Shown here one piece after another: positions 27,601-36,549 of a DNA stretch of 55,996 nt. Numbering within the stretch: position 1 is the stretch's first letter; every line of letters begins with the position of its first letter. The translations under genes were made by a program, and so were the position numbers. The DNA comes from Eubacteriales bacterium (GTDB taxonomy: Bacteria; Bacillota; Clostridia; Saccharofermentanales; Fastidiosipilaceae): NCBI GenBank assembly GCA_030537565.1, contig JAUNVS010000004.1, positions 1 to 55,996 of the forward strand, given 5' to 3'. Below the pieces are notes generated by a model that made no database searches, was not told the DNA's origin, and worked only from the letters and a program-made list of their open reading frames with translations.

Positions 27601-29026
27601 GGCTTTAGGACTCTATCGACTTCATGAGTTGGAAGCCCCCCTGGGTTATGCAGAGGTGGAAGATCTCCTGATCGATCTGCGAAACGAAGACCAGAGCCTC
27701 GAGATTTTTAGTCACAGTGAGCGCCTCGAGAATCAGCGGCAACGATTCCAGCTGAATCTAAATAAGGAATTTGAAACTCCGAAATACTCTCGTCCGCGGA
27801 ATCAACGGGCAGTCTTTGCCTTAGTAAACTCTGAGGAGATGAAATTACAGGAGACGACGATTCCAGTTGGAAGCATCATGGACGTCGTCGTGGTCGATGG
27901 CGCCTCTGAACTAAGTCTCGAAGCCGCCCTCGCTGGAAAATACGTCGTCCGTGAATTGGCGTGTACGAAGGGATACCAGTTGAGTGAAGATGAGATCGTC
28001 GAGCTGAATTATCAAACGGCGCCGAGCACGTATCTGATTAAAAAGAACTTGGCAGCGAGGAAGAATGCCCTGAAGTCGGCTCGCCTGAGTCTGGTTAAAC
28101 GTGATGCTAACAGTGATCAGCCGCTTGCTGGTGTTAAATTCATTCTCTGGGCGATGGAGGACGGTGGACGGCGTGAGGCTGCTCGATTTGAGACGGATGA
28201 GTCGGGCATGATCGTCATCGATGAACTCAACTATGGTCGCTATTACTTAGAAGAGGCCGAGGCCCTGCCGGGTTATCGGATGGGTGAAGGTCAGGAAGTC
28301 GTTGTCGACGGTGAGACGACAGAGCTGCAACTGGAGTTTAAGAACGAAGAAAGCGAGGTCTTAATTCGTAAAGAAGATGCAGAGGGGCGTGCTTTGGTGG
28401 ATGCTGAGCTGGCCCTCTATGACAGTGAGGGTGTGGAAATCGAACGTTGGACGAGTACGGCTGAGGCACATCGAATTCGTGGTTTGGAGATTGATCGGGT
28501 CTACGAGTTGCGAGAGATCACGGCCCCTCCAGGTTATCGCAGGGGACGGAGCTTGCGCTTCAAACTCGATGCGTCAGGGATTGAGACGATTCAGTTTAAA
28601 AACGAGAAAACCTCCCTGCGTGTGAAAAAACTGGATCGCAGTAGTGGGGAGCTGCTCGCTGACTGCGAACTGAGGATTGTCGATGAGGGCGGTGAAGAGG
28701 TCTGTCGTTTTACGACGGAGAAGCGAGTCAAACGAATTCGTGGACTAGAGATCGCTAAGCGATATCGCTTGGAGGAATTGACTGCTGCGGAGGGGTATTC
28801 GATCGCAGAGCCGCTCGACTTTGTCTTAAACGACGCCGGCGATATGGAGCTTCTCTTTTACAATGACCGGATAGATGGAGGCGGTGGAGATCCGCCAGCT
28901 GGCTCCTCTGATTCGTCGAAGGGCGGGCGACTGCCATCGACGGGGGAAGCGACGGCAGCAGCGAGTGCATCGGGCTTCCTCATGAGTATCGCTTACTTCA
29001 TATACATGTTTAAGCGTCGTTTGTAG
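24695..29026 (+). CDS. LPxTG-anchored thioester adhesin with SpaA-type repeats
   Basis: 1443-residue cell-wall protein. Start ATG 24695 is fixed by AAAGGAGG. It begins with a signal peptide (hydrophobic run at about 8-30) and an acidic linker to about 110. The next domain looks like a thioester adhesin domain: FCL with Cys164, then YTQAALWYIT with Gln213, the expected Cys-Gln pair. From about 365 to 1395 there are about nine SpaA/Cna-B-like repeats. Each opens with a lysine strand such as LVKRDANSDQPLAGVKF and closes with an E-box such as YYLEEAEALPGY, the setting for Lys-Asn isopeptide bonds. The end is LPSTG at 1413-1417, a hydrophobic helix and KRRL. A sortase would couple it to peptidoglycan; none is in the window. 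Confidence 0.88.
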   Translation: MKFRRNAFVATCLGLLLLFLFCLPGFGLSLAESIDTLEAVDSLEEAMEEQNLATERLPLVEEEAADESNLNEAQEFEQATPEDPLIEIDSDSQGIDATDRPETEAEVDPYPPPRFPVGTLRSAARPGWRIVASGGKTIDEKEEGGPLVQALRYTNDVESLDCFCLQYDTSNISEGYWSDRFYVNAELSNQLARVVEIGFLNTDRSWRNRFYTQAALWYITTPGHAISDGLILPEVLALVEASKQAPPDGPVFEHKNIDSSGIFRRYKGEGFSMTYVIPDKSGKLSDYELVSVPYNVTAHIEGNSLHLRIGVRADFSQPIILMPKNKSAVKEHFFLKSLSDQDVIVLGSTLAKAVELRLGEEPHTLSKTLQIRKLDAKTKETITGAKFALFCESVNSNSLPDHDLVGNYIPDYLIDYQGDLCFVYGVPPGKYRVIEIEAPEGYRSNPHFAKMESGPYVGKSYINIEVPQESSTGIYSIEIENPPLERPVRIQKRDALTGLAIKSDTKQLSYDLRFVAGVGDQPSVYKGRTLNPGDVLAYDLKASPDGLLEITDLVEGEYDIVERQPPNSHHTNPTAVRFAVLKDEAGELQVHMLSENRASACETHAELEKRYQERRAELGFEALAMPSSERPYQLFNESETPAGEINFYDRPIFAYVEIEKWLTGGDEEGIEAEAKFEILDAAGTVVETLSTNQEGKAISSLLPAGTYRLRQVAGDAKYNYIDEQSFVIDSKSEILKFKLLDTAKHFFLKVKKIDAMSQQAIVSKLCCFKLYRQAEGGEALTLKMVGEAPSELLCTDSEGMISLETPLVYGDYYLEELETDPAYYLDPNRTRYHFRIDSEAQLAAGDVFMIEIENRARQAQFSLEKHGEVLEAIGFEALEIRNLLEVAEDDSLANYELHPEVQAGGLSKLKLDFVDRPLSGVGFVLYAEQDIAKPGQDPNSESIEYLHRKGDEVLRFETDAQGQYQSPQLALGLYRLHELEAPLGYAEVEDLLIDLRNEDQSLEIFSHSERLENQRQRFQLNLNKEFETPKYSRPRNQRAVFALVNSEEMKLQETTIPVGSIMDVVVVDGASELSLEAALAGKYVVRELACTKGYQLSEDEIVELNYQTAPSTYLIKKNLAARKNALKSARLSLVKRDANSDQPLAGVKFILWAMEDGGRREAARFETDESGMIVIDELNYGRYYLEEAEALPGYRMGEGQEVVVDGETTELQLEFKNEESEVLIRKEDAEGRALVDAELALYDSEGVEIERWTSTAEAHRIRGLEIDRVYELREITAPPGYRRGRSLRFKLDASGIETIQFKNEKTSLRVKKLDRSSGELLADCELRIVDEGGEEVCRFTTEKRVKRIRGLEIAKRYRLEELTAAEGYSIAEPLDFVLNDAGDMELLFYNDRIDGGGGDPPAGSSDSSKGGRLPSTGEATAAASASGFLMSIAYFIYMFKRRL

Positions 29027-29061
29027 CGATGCGATCATCGTCTGAGCTGGATTGCTTCTGG

Positions 29062-29096
29062 AAGCTCCGCTGGTCTTTGACTTGCGGAGCTTTCTA
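29062..29096 (+). terminator. Terminator after the adhesin gene
   Basis: AAGCTCCGC at 29062-29070 pairs with GCGGAGCTT at 29084-29092, then TTCT. The loop is 13 bases. Confidence 0.7.
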
Positions 29097-29188
29097 CCTT
29101 TGCATAAGGGCTGGCTCGTCGGCTCAGTTGAAGAGGTATTTGTTGCAAAAGATCTGACATAATAGAGGGATCGAACGGAGGGTGTTCC

Positions 29189-30658
29189 ATGCAACTAAAT
29201 TGGAGTCAATTGCTTTCAGAAGAGCGGATGTTTGCTCGTAATGCGGGGCGTTTTTGTGAAGCGAGTTCCGCTTTTGAAGAAGACTATCACCGGATTATTA
29301 TCAGTGCATCATTTCGGCGCCTACAAGATAAGACGCAGGTGTTCACGCTCGATAAGAGCGATTATGTTCGAACTCGTTTGACTCATTCCCTCGAGGTATC
29401 GGCAGTTGGTAAGTTGTTGGCCCGCCGGGTTTGCGATTTACTGGCTACATCTGGACATGCGGGGGTCCCAGTTGATGATCAGTGTCATGCGATTCGAGAG
29501 ATTCTCATGGCGGCGGCTTTTTTGCACGATATTGGTAATCCCCCCTTTGGGCACAGTGGCGAGTATACGATTCGGCGTTTTTTTGAGGTCGCTCTCGATG
29601 AGAAGTGTTTTGCTGGACGCCCGCTTCGGGACTATTTGAATCAACAGATGCAGGGAGACTTTCTTCATTATGAGGGAAATGCCCAGGCGCTCCGCCTGTT
29701 TAATAAGCTACACTTTCTTGTCGAAGAGGACGGCTTGAATCTCAGTTTTGGCCTCTTAGCGACGATCATAAAATACCCGGTCTCATCACTGCAGATTGAT
29801 CCAGCACGCTCGATTAGACGCAAGAAAATGGGCTATTTCCACAGTGAAAATGAGCTGTTTTCGAGGATCGTAAGAAGCTGTGGACTCGCCGATTCGGAGG
29901 TTGCGATTGACGCGGGGGAGGTCCCGCGCCACCCCCTGACCTTTTTACTCGAGGCGGCCGATGATATCGCTTACAACACAGCGGATACCGAGGATGCCTA
30001 TCGCAAGGGTTTTATCAGTTATATTGGATTGTGTCGGGAATTGGAAGCTGCGAAGTCCAAGCCTCCATATCAGGCGGCGAGCCCAGCTGTCCGTCTCGCC
30101 TATGACCATTATTGTGAGGATCTCGAGAAACAGTATCAGCTGGCGCTTTCCACCAACTACTGTGAGGCTGAGATCTATGCGATCCAGAACAATCTCCTCT
30201 ATGCCCAGCAGCTGATGGTTGAAGATGTGGCGGCGGCCTTTGTTGAGCGCTACTTGGAGATCATGTCGGGGAGCTTAGAATCTCCGATCACCGATGGACG
30301 AATTTCTGGATTGATCATTTCGACGCTCTTTGATATCTGTGAACGCCATGCCTTCCATGCCCGCGCGATCTCAGCGATGCGGATCGCCTGTGATTCCATC
30401 CTCTCATATCTTTTGGAGCGCTTTGTCAGCGCAATCATTCCCTACGATAGTGAAGAGACCCTCGACCCACTTCAGGCAGGCTACATCGACCTGATTTCGC
30501 GAAATTATCTCAGTGCCTACCATCGCCAGGCAGAGGGCTGTGATCCAGCGAAGCGCCTCTACCTGCGCTTGATGCTCGTTTGTGATTTCATCTGTGGAAT
30601 GACGGATCACTATGCGCGCGACCTCTACCTCCATCTAACCGGTAGTGAAATCAGTTAG
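29189..30658 (+). CDS. dgt: Deoxyguanosinetriphosphate triphosphohydrolase
   Basis: HD-domain enzyme that cleaves dGTP to deoxyguanosine and tripolyphosphate, 489 residues, close to the long Dgt class. Start ATG 29189 follows GGAGG. The N-terminal RIIISASFRRLQDKTQVF and VRTRLTHSLEVS motifs supply the first histidine. The HD pair lies in FLHDIGNPPFGHSGE near residue 112, and the distal aspartate in LEAADDIAYNTADTED near 253. It probably heads a two-gene unit with the phospholipase D family gene eight bases downstream, although the functional link is unclear. Confidence 0.93.
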   Translation: MQLNWSQLLSEERMFARNAGRFCEASSAFEEDYHRIIISASFRRLQDKTQVFTLDKSDYVRTRLTHSLEVSAVGKLLARRVCDLLATSGHAGVPVDDQCHAIREILMAAAFLHDIGNPPFGHSGEYTIRRFFEVALDEKCFAGRPLRDYLNQQMQGDFLHYEGNAQALRLFNKLHFLVEEDGLNLSFGLLATIIKYPVSSLQIDPARSIRRKKMGYFHSENELFSRIVRSCGLADSEVAIDAGEVPRHPLTFLLEAADDIAYNTADTEDAYRKGFISYIGLCRELEAAKSKPPYQAASPAVRLAYDHYCEDLEKQYQLALSTNYCEAEIYAIQNNLLYAQQLMVEDVAAAFVERYLEIMSGSLESPITDGRISGLIISTLFDICERHAFHARAISAMRIACDSILSYLLERFVSAIIPYDSEETLDPLQAGYIDLISRNYLSAYHRQAEGCDPAKRLYLRLMLVCDFICGMTDHYARDLYLHLTGSEIS

Positions 30659-30666
30659 GACGAAAT

Positions 30667-32187
30667 ATGAAATCAGAGTATAAAACAGCCTCCCAGCCAG
30701 CGAAGCCACACCGATTGTGGCGCTATCTAAAGCGATTAGTCATCCTCTACCTCTTCGTCTACTTCGCCTACCCAGTCGCCTCCATTCTCGACCTCGGTTA
30801 CCAGATGAGCGAAGCGGAAAGCCTCTACTTTGCATCCCCTGAGCGGGGTGATGATCAACTAAAAGAAGCTTTTTTATCAAAGACGGCCCCTTCGGAGCAG
30901 ATTGCTTCCGAGAAGCAAGGTCTCGAGCCTCAGGCTTCTTACCTGATTGAAGATGAGAATTATGCTGCACTTAAGCTGCGCTTGAGCCTGATCGCTAAGG
31001 CGAAGAAAAGCATAGACTTCTGCGTCTATGACATCGTTGATGATGAGAGTTTTGAGTCGCTCAGAAATGCTTTGATTCAGGCGGCCGATCGCGGCGTCCA
31101 AGTGCGGATCATCGCTGATGGTTTTGCCGCAGGATATCACTTATTAAAAAGCCCATGGCCGGCACGACTTGCGAGTCACCCGAAGATCGAGTGGTATTAC
31201 TACAACCCGCTTTCCCTCTGGCCCCAGCGTTACCAACAGCATCGGATGCACGACAAGATCGTGCTTGTCGATGATCGCTACCTGTTGATATCAGGACGTA
31301 ATATTGCCATGCGTTTTTTAAGTGATCAGTATGAAGGGGGGCCGCCGCTTGCTCGAGACCTCGATCTTCTCTGTGTGATTCCAGAGGGACCCTCCCTTTC
31401 GCGTCGAAGCATTGAAGAAGCAAAAGCCCATTTTGAGGGCCTAATCTCTGAGTCTGAGTCGATCCCCGGGCTTAAGCCTGAATTCGACTCGGATTGGCTG
31501 AGCGGAGCAATGCTAGATGTCCCTGAATCGATTTATCCGTTGGATGAACGGCTCGCGCCCTGTGATGCCTTTATATTCCTCAGCAATTCACCTGAGCTGG
31601 GGATGAAAGACGGCCTCCTATTTCAGGATATTTATGATTTTGCCGCACGACGCCAGGAGGAGCTTGAGATCTATTCCCCCTACTTGAATTTCTCGACTGA
31701 GATGATGCGTGCGAGCGAAGAACTGCGAGAGCGAATACCGAGTCTAAAATTTTATTGCAATTCTGTCGCCGTCTGTGACAACGTCGTCGCTGCGAGTGAT
31801 TACTTAATTCGTAGCGAGGCGCTCGCTAATTTGGCCAGCGAGATCTATGAGAACCAATCCCCGCCATCACAGCATATGAAGGCTTTTTTACTGGGCGATG
31901 AGTTCTTTGGTATTGGTTCCTTTAACTTTGACATGCGCTCAAGCTTCATAAATAGCGAATCGCTGCTTCTCGTTCGAGGAAAGGCGGCGCAAGTGGAGCT
32001 CTCAGAGCACCTGGCCCGAGCTGCTTCCGCTTATGTGGCGCGCAGCGAGATTATCGATGCTGAGGACGCGGATAAAGCACTGATCTCGACCTGCGGCGTC
32101 GAAACAGACTTAGCCAAGATGAGCTGGCAAAAACGGCTCAGTCTTTACTGTCTATGGATTCTCCAACCGATCCGCTTTTTAATTTAA
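30667..32187 (+). CDS. Membrane-anchored phospholipase D family protein
   Basis: 506 residues with two HKD motifs, HDKIVLVDDRYLLISGRN near residue 194 and QHMKAFLLGDEFFGIGSFN near 402. The second has the H-x-K-x4-D spacing intact. A single N-terminal helix at about 18-36 (YLFVYFAYPVASI) anchors the protein. This pattern fits the cardiolipin synthase ClsC/YmdC branch; the usual N-terminal hairpin of ClsA is missing. It may make cardiolipin or hydrolyse phospholipid. The ribosome binding site is weak (AGGAC), so translation may be coupled to dgt. Confidence 0.82.
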   Translation: MKSEYKTASQPAKPHRLWRYLKRLVILYLFVYFAYPVASILDLGYQMSEAESLYFASPERGDDQLKEAFLSKTAPSEQIASEKQGLEPQASYLIEDENYAALKLRLSLIAKAKKSIDFCVYDIVDDESFESLRNALIQAADRGVQVRIIADGFAAGYHLLKSPWPARLASHPKIEWYYYNPLSLWPQRYQQHRMHDKIVLVDDRYLLISGRNIAMRFLSDQYEGGPPLARDLDLLCVIPEGPSLSRRSIEEAKAHFEGLISESESIPGLKPEFDSDWLSGAMLDVPESIYPLDERLAPCDAFIFLSNSPELGMKDGLLFQDIYDFAARRQEELEIYSPYLNFSTEMMRASEELRERIPSLKFYCNSVAVCDNVVAASDYLIRSEALANLASEIYENQSPPSQHMKAFLLGDEFFGIGSFNFDMRSSFINSESLLLVRGKAAQVELSEHLARAASAYVARSEIIDAEDADKALISTCGVETDLAKMSWQKRLSLYCLWILQPIRFLI

Positions 32188-32194
32188 TCGATTA

Positions 32195-32226
32195 AAAGGG
32201 GCTGCCTCAGATGAGACAGCCCCTTT
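32195..32226. terminator. Bidirectional terminator between convergent genes
   Basis: AAAGGGGCTG at 32195-32204 pairs with CAGCCCCTTT at 32217-32226. It has A residues on its left flank and T residues on its right, and lies between the plus-strand phospholipase D gene and the minus-strand transglutaminase gene. Confidence 0.85.
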
Positions 32227-32232
32227 GTACTT

Positions 32233-34806
32233 CTATTTATTCGTATCGCTCCAGGCTGATTGTCGTAGTTTCAACAATCGCCGTTTCGGAGATTTAAATG
32301 GGAGGAGCCTCTGGAATAAGTAGGCCAGACGAGACATCTTCGACTTTAAGAGGGCTTCGAGCTCATCGAAACTCGCTTCGAGGGCGTGAAGTTCGCTTTC
32401 ATCCCGCATATGTGGAGAAAAGTAGCTCGCTTCAACGCTGGTATAGCTCGCGGCGATCGCGTCTCGAGCCTGGACTGAGAGTTGATCATTTAGGACTTGG
32501 AGGAAGTACTGGGCCTCATCTTCGATGCTCGTTGACTTCGAGGGACTCGGACTATGTGAGGCTGCGACGACCCGCTCCGCTTCTGTGGCTGGGATGAGGT
32601 AAAAGACCTGGCGGATTTCCTGCCAGAGATAGCGTAGGCGCAGGTCGACATCGGCTTCAAGTTCTGAGAGCGCTGCCGGCGTGTGAGCAATTCGCAACTG
32701 CCGTTTCGCATAGTAGAAGCGGAGGGCTGCTGCGAGGGCGATGAGGAAGAGGATGAGCAGGAAGATCAGCAGTGGTCGCAGGAGGGAGAACGAGGGCGGA
32801 GGTGGCGTTTTCGCTGGAGTTGTCTGAACGGGAGGGCTGGTGCTGGCTTGCGTCGTCGTCGTACTAGTCGTTGGCGGAGGTGTCGCTGAGGTGCTGGGCT
32901 CTGTATTAGACGAGGGTGTTGGCTCGTTATCGGACTCGGAACTAGGACTCGGGCTCGCTTCGACCTCGATCCAACCGAGTCCGTCGACATAGGCTTCCGT
33001 CCAGGCGTGGCCCTGTTTCTCACGGATAGCGATGAGCTCATCTCGATTCGCATGCTCAGGGATGCTGAAACCCTCAACATAGCGTGCGGGAATACCGACT
33101 TCACGGAGCATCATTGTCATCGCGGTGGCAAAATAGACGCAGTAGCCGTTCCCATCTTCGAGGAAGAAAGAGACCAGTTCCCGCCCATCTGGAACCTGCG
33201 GAGGGTTCAACGTGTAATGGAATTTCGAGCTGCTGAGGTAGTTGCGGATCGCATTGATCTTATCGAGGGGGTGCTCGAGGTCCGCGGTGATTTCTAGGGC
33301 AGTTTGCTGGATTCGGCCATTTGCTGAGTAGACCTCGAGATTCGGTAATTCTAAGAAGTGTTTGTAGGCATCTTCCCGATTTGGACTATTGTCAACAACA
33401 CCAGCGAGATCAGACTTGAGCGCATTGAGACGTTCCGCATCACGCGGATCGACATCGTCGCTACCAGCGGAGCGTCGATGACTGAAGGGAGAGGGGAGGC
33501 GACGACTTTCAACTCGGTAAGGGATGCCGACGCTAAACGGTTCATCGACGTAGAGGTTGGCGCTGCGGTTGTAGTAGATCAGTCGATCGCCCTCGCGGGG
33601 CAGATTAAAACTACGGACGATGCCATCGGCAAATAGACTCTGCAGTTGCTCGCGCAGGGGACGGAGCTGATAAGAGATCAGCTCGCTCTTAAAGAGGGTA
33701 TCTGGTTTTTGAATTTCGAGTGGGCTCAGTTTGGGGAAGACCCGATCACTTTCCTTTTTTGCATCGTGAAAGGGGGAGCCGAAGCGGAAATAAGCACTCT
33801 GTAGGCGCATGTCCCAACGCCGGCCATCAAAACTATCGTAGCGCGTTGCTGCCAGCAGTCCCGATTTTAAACCCTTTAACTCCAAAATCTCTTCGTCACT
33901 AGGATTGACCTGGTTGGGAATTTCTTTTGTTAACTGGGCTGGATAGCCGCAACTATTGAGATTGAAATTGCTCAACTTTAGGTTGATATCAAAGGAGGCA
34001 GGCAGTGCATTACTCAGGTCGTCGACGATTCCGCGGAGAAATGGTGAAAAGAGGGTCTTGTGCGCGGTAAGTGGAAGCAGGATGAGGGCGAAAATCAAAG
34101 CGGTGATAACGGGTAGGGAGATCTGCAATAAATTCAGCCAGGCTTTTTTGTGAGAGAAGGCGATTTGACCTCGTCGATTGCCTCGGTCGTAGAAGAAACG
34201 ACTGTCCCAGAGGGCAGAGAGGAGGATGATGATAAAGGCGAGGCTCACCCAGACAAGCGAGACTGCTTTCGAACTTTTGAAAATCAGCAGTATGAGGACG
34301 AGGAGGGCGATGGCCGCTGGGATCGGCAGGCGGAATCGCGCAATGCAAAGATAGGCGAGAAGGACGATGAAAGCGAAGATAAGAAAGTATAGGACACTGC
34401 GTCCCGTGCTTGCTTCTAGGGTCTTAGAACCAACTTCGCTGCTGCGCAACTTGGCCATATCAAAGGCCAGTTGGTCCAATTTTTCGAAGGCTAGGACGAT
34501 ACGATCGCGCAAGTGAGCGGGGTTAAACAATAGGACGAGGGCCGAGAGCGTGAGTAGGCCAGCACCGACCAGGTAGCTACGGCGTTTCCAAGCGACTAAT
34601 CGGAGGAAGAGGATGGCGAGGAGAGAGGAGATGGCGTCGAGGAAGGGCCGAGTTGGAAGGAAGAACATCGGCAGTACAATTTGGCTCAGGAAAAAGCAAA
34701 ATAAGACCGCCATCGAGATTCTCAAGCATGCGACGAGGGTCCTGTGGAGGAGACTCTCGTGCTCGAGGTCATCGATTGGCGTTGGGGAGTAGAGCGGAAA
34801 ACTCAT
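32233..34806 (-). CDS. TgpA-like transmembrane transglutaminase
   Basis: 857 residues. About six to eight helices in the first 250 residues are followed by a large extracytoplasmic part. The transglutaminase core has Cys556 in GNGYCVYFATAM and His600 in HAWTEAYVDGLGW, with the acidic third residue in the following VEASP stretch. A Ser/Thr/Pro-rich linker at about 625-675 precedes one more helix at about 690 and a cytoplasmic helical tail (DUF4129-like). This layout matches TgpA (DUF3488 plus transglutaminase). Its start overlaps the DUF58 stop by four bases. It forms an operon with DUF58 and MoxR genes, a set seen in many bacteria and thought to act at the cell envelope. Confidence 0.88.
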   Translation of the reverse strand: MSFPLYSPTPIDDLEHESLLHRTLVACLRISMAVLFCFFLSQIVLPMFFLPTRPFLDAISSLLAILFLRLVAWKRRSYLVGAGLLTLSALVLLFNPAHLRDRIVLAFEKLDQLAFDMAKLRSSEVGSKTLEASTGRSVLYFLIFAFIVLLAYLCIARFRLPIPAAIALLVLILLIFKSSKAVSLVWVSLAFIIILLSALWDSRFFYDRGNRRGQIAFSHKKAWLNLLQISLPVITALIFALILLPLTAHKTLFSPFLRGIVDDLSNALPASFDINLKLSNFNLNSCGYPAQLTKEIPNQVNPSDEEILELKGLKSGLLAATRYDSFDGRRWDMRLQSAYFRFGSPFHDAKKESDRVFPKLSPLEIQKPDTLFKSELISYQLRPLREQLQSLFADGIVRSFNLPREGDRLIYYNRSANLYVDEPFSVGIPYRVESRRLPSPFSHRRSAGSDDVDPRDAERLNALKSDLAGVVDNSPNREDAYKHFLELPNLEVYSANGRIQQTALEITADLEHPLDKINAIRNYLSSSKFHYTLNPPQVPDGRELVSFFLEDGNGYCVYFATAMTMMLREVGIPARYVEGFSIPEHANRDELIAIREKQGHAWTEAYVDGLGWIEVEASPSPSSESDNEPTPSSNTEPSTSATPPPTTSTTTTQASTSPPVQTTPAKTPPPPSFSLLRPLLIFLLILFLIALAAALRFYYAKRQLRIAHTPAALSELEADVDLRLRYLWQEIRQVFYLIPATEAERVVAASHSPSPSKSTSIEDEAQYFLQVLNDQLSVQARDAIAASYTSVEASYFSPHMRDESELHALEASFDELEALLKSKMSRLAYLFQRLLPFKSPKRRLLKLRQSAWSDTNK

Positions 34807-36533
34807 GCGCGTCCCCCCTTTCGTTTTTTGTTCGGTGATTTAGAACTGCGTTTGCCACTGTTACGCTTTGAAATTTTCCGTTTCGATCTTGGCGAGAAAG
34901 GTAGATCTTCATCACTTTGTATGCGGCTATCGAGGGAGTCGAGTGATACGTGGAAGACGATGACCTTCATCTCTTCGAGGCGACGGAAGTACTGTTCGCG
35001 CTCTTCGACGGACATCTGCTCCTCACTGGTCTTATTGACCTCTACTTCGAGACTAAGTTTCTCGTCTTGGATGCGCTCTTTTGCCGCACGTGATTCGAGA
35101 GCGCCAGCATGGCTTTCGAGGTAACAGAAGACGATTCGAGTTCCACGCTGTCGTGCAAGATTCAGCATCGTCTCGGCAAGTAGGGGGGTGAATGAGGGAC
35201 TGATAACGATGATTCCTCGGTAGTTTTCACTACGGAAGGCACTGTTTAACATCTTCGAAAGACTGGGCAAGACCTCTCGTTCAGTATCGCTTTCGAGGCG
35301 GTTACGACGTAGGCGGCTGAGGCCGCTGATGCGCTTTTGGCGTTCGAGTTCTTCGGCAAGCCGTCGCTCCTGGCTTGGCTTTAGCTTCTGAAGGGTGAGG
35401 AATTCGAGGAAATAATCGAGGCCCTGCGATTGGCCTGGACCTTCGATGCTCTTATCGCCAAAGTGGAGGACGATGGGACCATCGCCGCGGTTGAGTTCAT
35501 AGATGATTGAGGCGCAGGTCTCACTCAGTTCGTCGTAATAGGCAGGTAAATTCTTAATTTCGAGGGGCGCATAGGGGTCGAGGATGAAGAGGATGCCACC
35601 ACGGCGAGGGTCTTCGTATTCTCGAACATAGAAGTCTTGGAGTTTGGCACTGATGTTGAAGTGGATGTCTTTCATGCGATCGCCAGGGCGCCATGAGCGA
35701 ATATTGGCGATGGAGTTGATTTCGCTGGAGATGGAGTTATTCATTCGAGCGAGGTCAGACGGCTGTGGTTCAGGGAGTTTATGGAGGAAACGGGCATTGT
35801 AATAGCGTTGGTTAGGGCGTACAAAGACCTGGGAGAAGCTGAGATTTCTTACATTTTTAGAGGCGTGAAGCGGAAGGGAGAAAAAACCTAGGAGGTCATG
35901 GGCATAGACTCGAGTGGCGTCAATGCGATAGTTGCCGACGTGGATGGGGGTATAGCGGAAGTGCCAGTCATATCTCGAATAAGCCGCGAGGTAGACCGAG
36001 ACGCGTCGCGTTGCCCGCATGCGAAGGAGCTTCGGAAAGAGGAAGAAGCGTCGGAAGGGAACTCTTAGCGCCGTGCTGACGTTTTTTTCGAGAGTCTTCG
36101 CATAGTCACTGTTGCTGAGCTGGAGAAGTTCGCTGCGCCCGAGTTCGCCGGGGAGACGTTCGAAGTCGATGCGTCCGCCCTGGTTTCTCAGTTGTTCTGG
36201 GGTCTGCATCTCGCCGCGTGCTTTTCCCGTAATGATGAAGCCCTGAGATTCGTCCGGTTCATCAATGTAGATATCGATGCGTGGAAAAAAGAAGAAGGAG
36301 AGGTTGAGAATTGAAACGACGGCTCGATTTTCTTCCATGCGCAATGGGTGCTCATCTTCGACACGGATCAGCCAGCGGACAAAATAACGTGCAACGAAGA
36401 GGTGCAAAAATGAAGAAATCGGCAAAAAGAGGAGGAAGAGAAAGATGAAGCGGAGGAAGTTCTGATCGAGGTACGAGAAGATGCTGTAGCCGACTACGCA
36501 GAGCAACAGGTAGTAAATAAATCGTCGATTCAT
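34803..36533 (-). CDS. DUF58 domain protein
   Basis: 576 residues. Two N-terminal membrane helices lie at about 7-50, followed by an extracytoplasmic or peripheral beta region. The DUF58 signature is at about 270-315: INSIANIRSWRPGDRMKDIHF then LQDFYVREYEDPR. A VWA-like fold with LFILDPYAP follows. The last 40 residues are strongly basic and Ser/Lys/Arg-rich, beyond the usual end of the family. DUF58 proteins partner MoxR ATPases as substrates or effectors. Start ATG 36533 has AGGAT upstream; it is 16 bases from the MoxR stop. Confidence 0.85.
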   Translation of the reverse strand: MNRRFIYYLLLCVVGYSIFSYLDQNFLRFIFLFLLFLPISSFLHLFVARYFVRWLIRVEDEHPLRMEENRAVVSILNLSFFFFPRIDIYIDEPDESQGFIITGKARGEMQTPEQLRNQGGRIDFERLPGELGRSELLQLSNSDYAKTLEKNVSTALRVPFRRFFLFPKLLRMRATRRVSVYLAAYSRYDWHFRYTPIHVGNYRIDATRVYAHDLLGFFSLPLHASKNVRNLSFSQVFVRPNQRYYNARFLHKLPEPQPSDLARMNNSISSEINSIANIRSWRPGDRMKDIHFNISAKLQDFYVREYEDPRRGGILFILDPYAPLEIKNLPAYYDELSETCASIIYELNRGDGPIVLHFGDKSIEGPGQSQGLDYFLEFLTLQKLKPSQERRLAEELERQKRISGLSRLRRNRLESDTEREVLPSLSKMLNSAFRSENYRGIIVISPSFTPLLAETMLNLARQRGTRIVFCYLESHAGALESRAAKERIQDEKLSLEVEVNKTSEEQMSVEEREQYFRRLEEMKVIVFHVSLDSLDSRIQSDEDLPFSPRSKRKISKRNSGKRSSKSPNKKRKGGRA

Positions 36534-36549
36534 GATCGGATCCTAACGC

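Noticed and set aside
24695-29026. CRISPR or DNA-level tandem repeat
   Set aside because: The repeats are protein-level SpaA domains with divergent DNA. No short direct repeats with spacers occur anywhere in the window.
20388-29026. Hydroxylase and adhesin region as a recent mobile island
   Set aside because: No transposase, integrase, tRNA or flanking repeat is visible, and the codon style of the large genes matches the surroundings.
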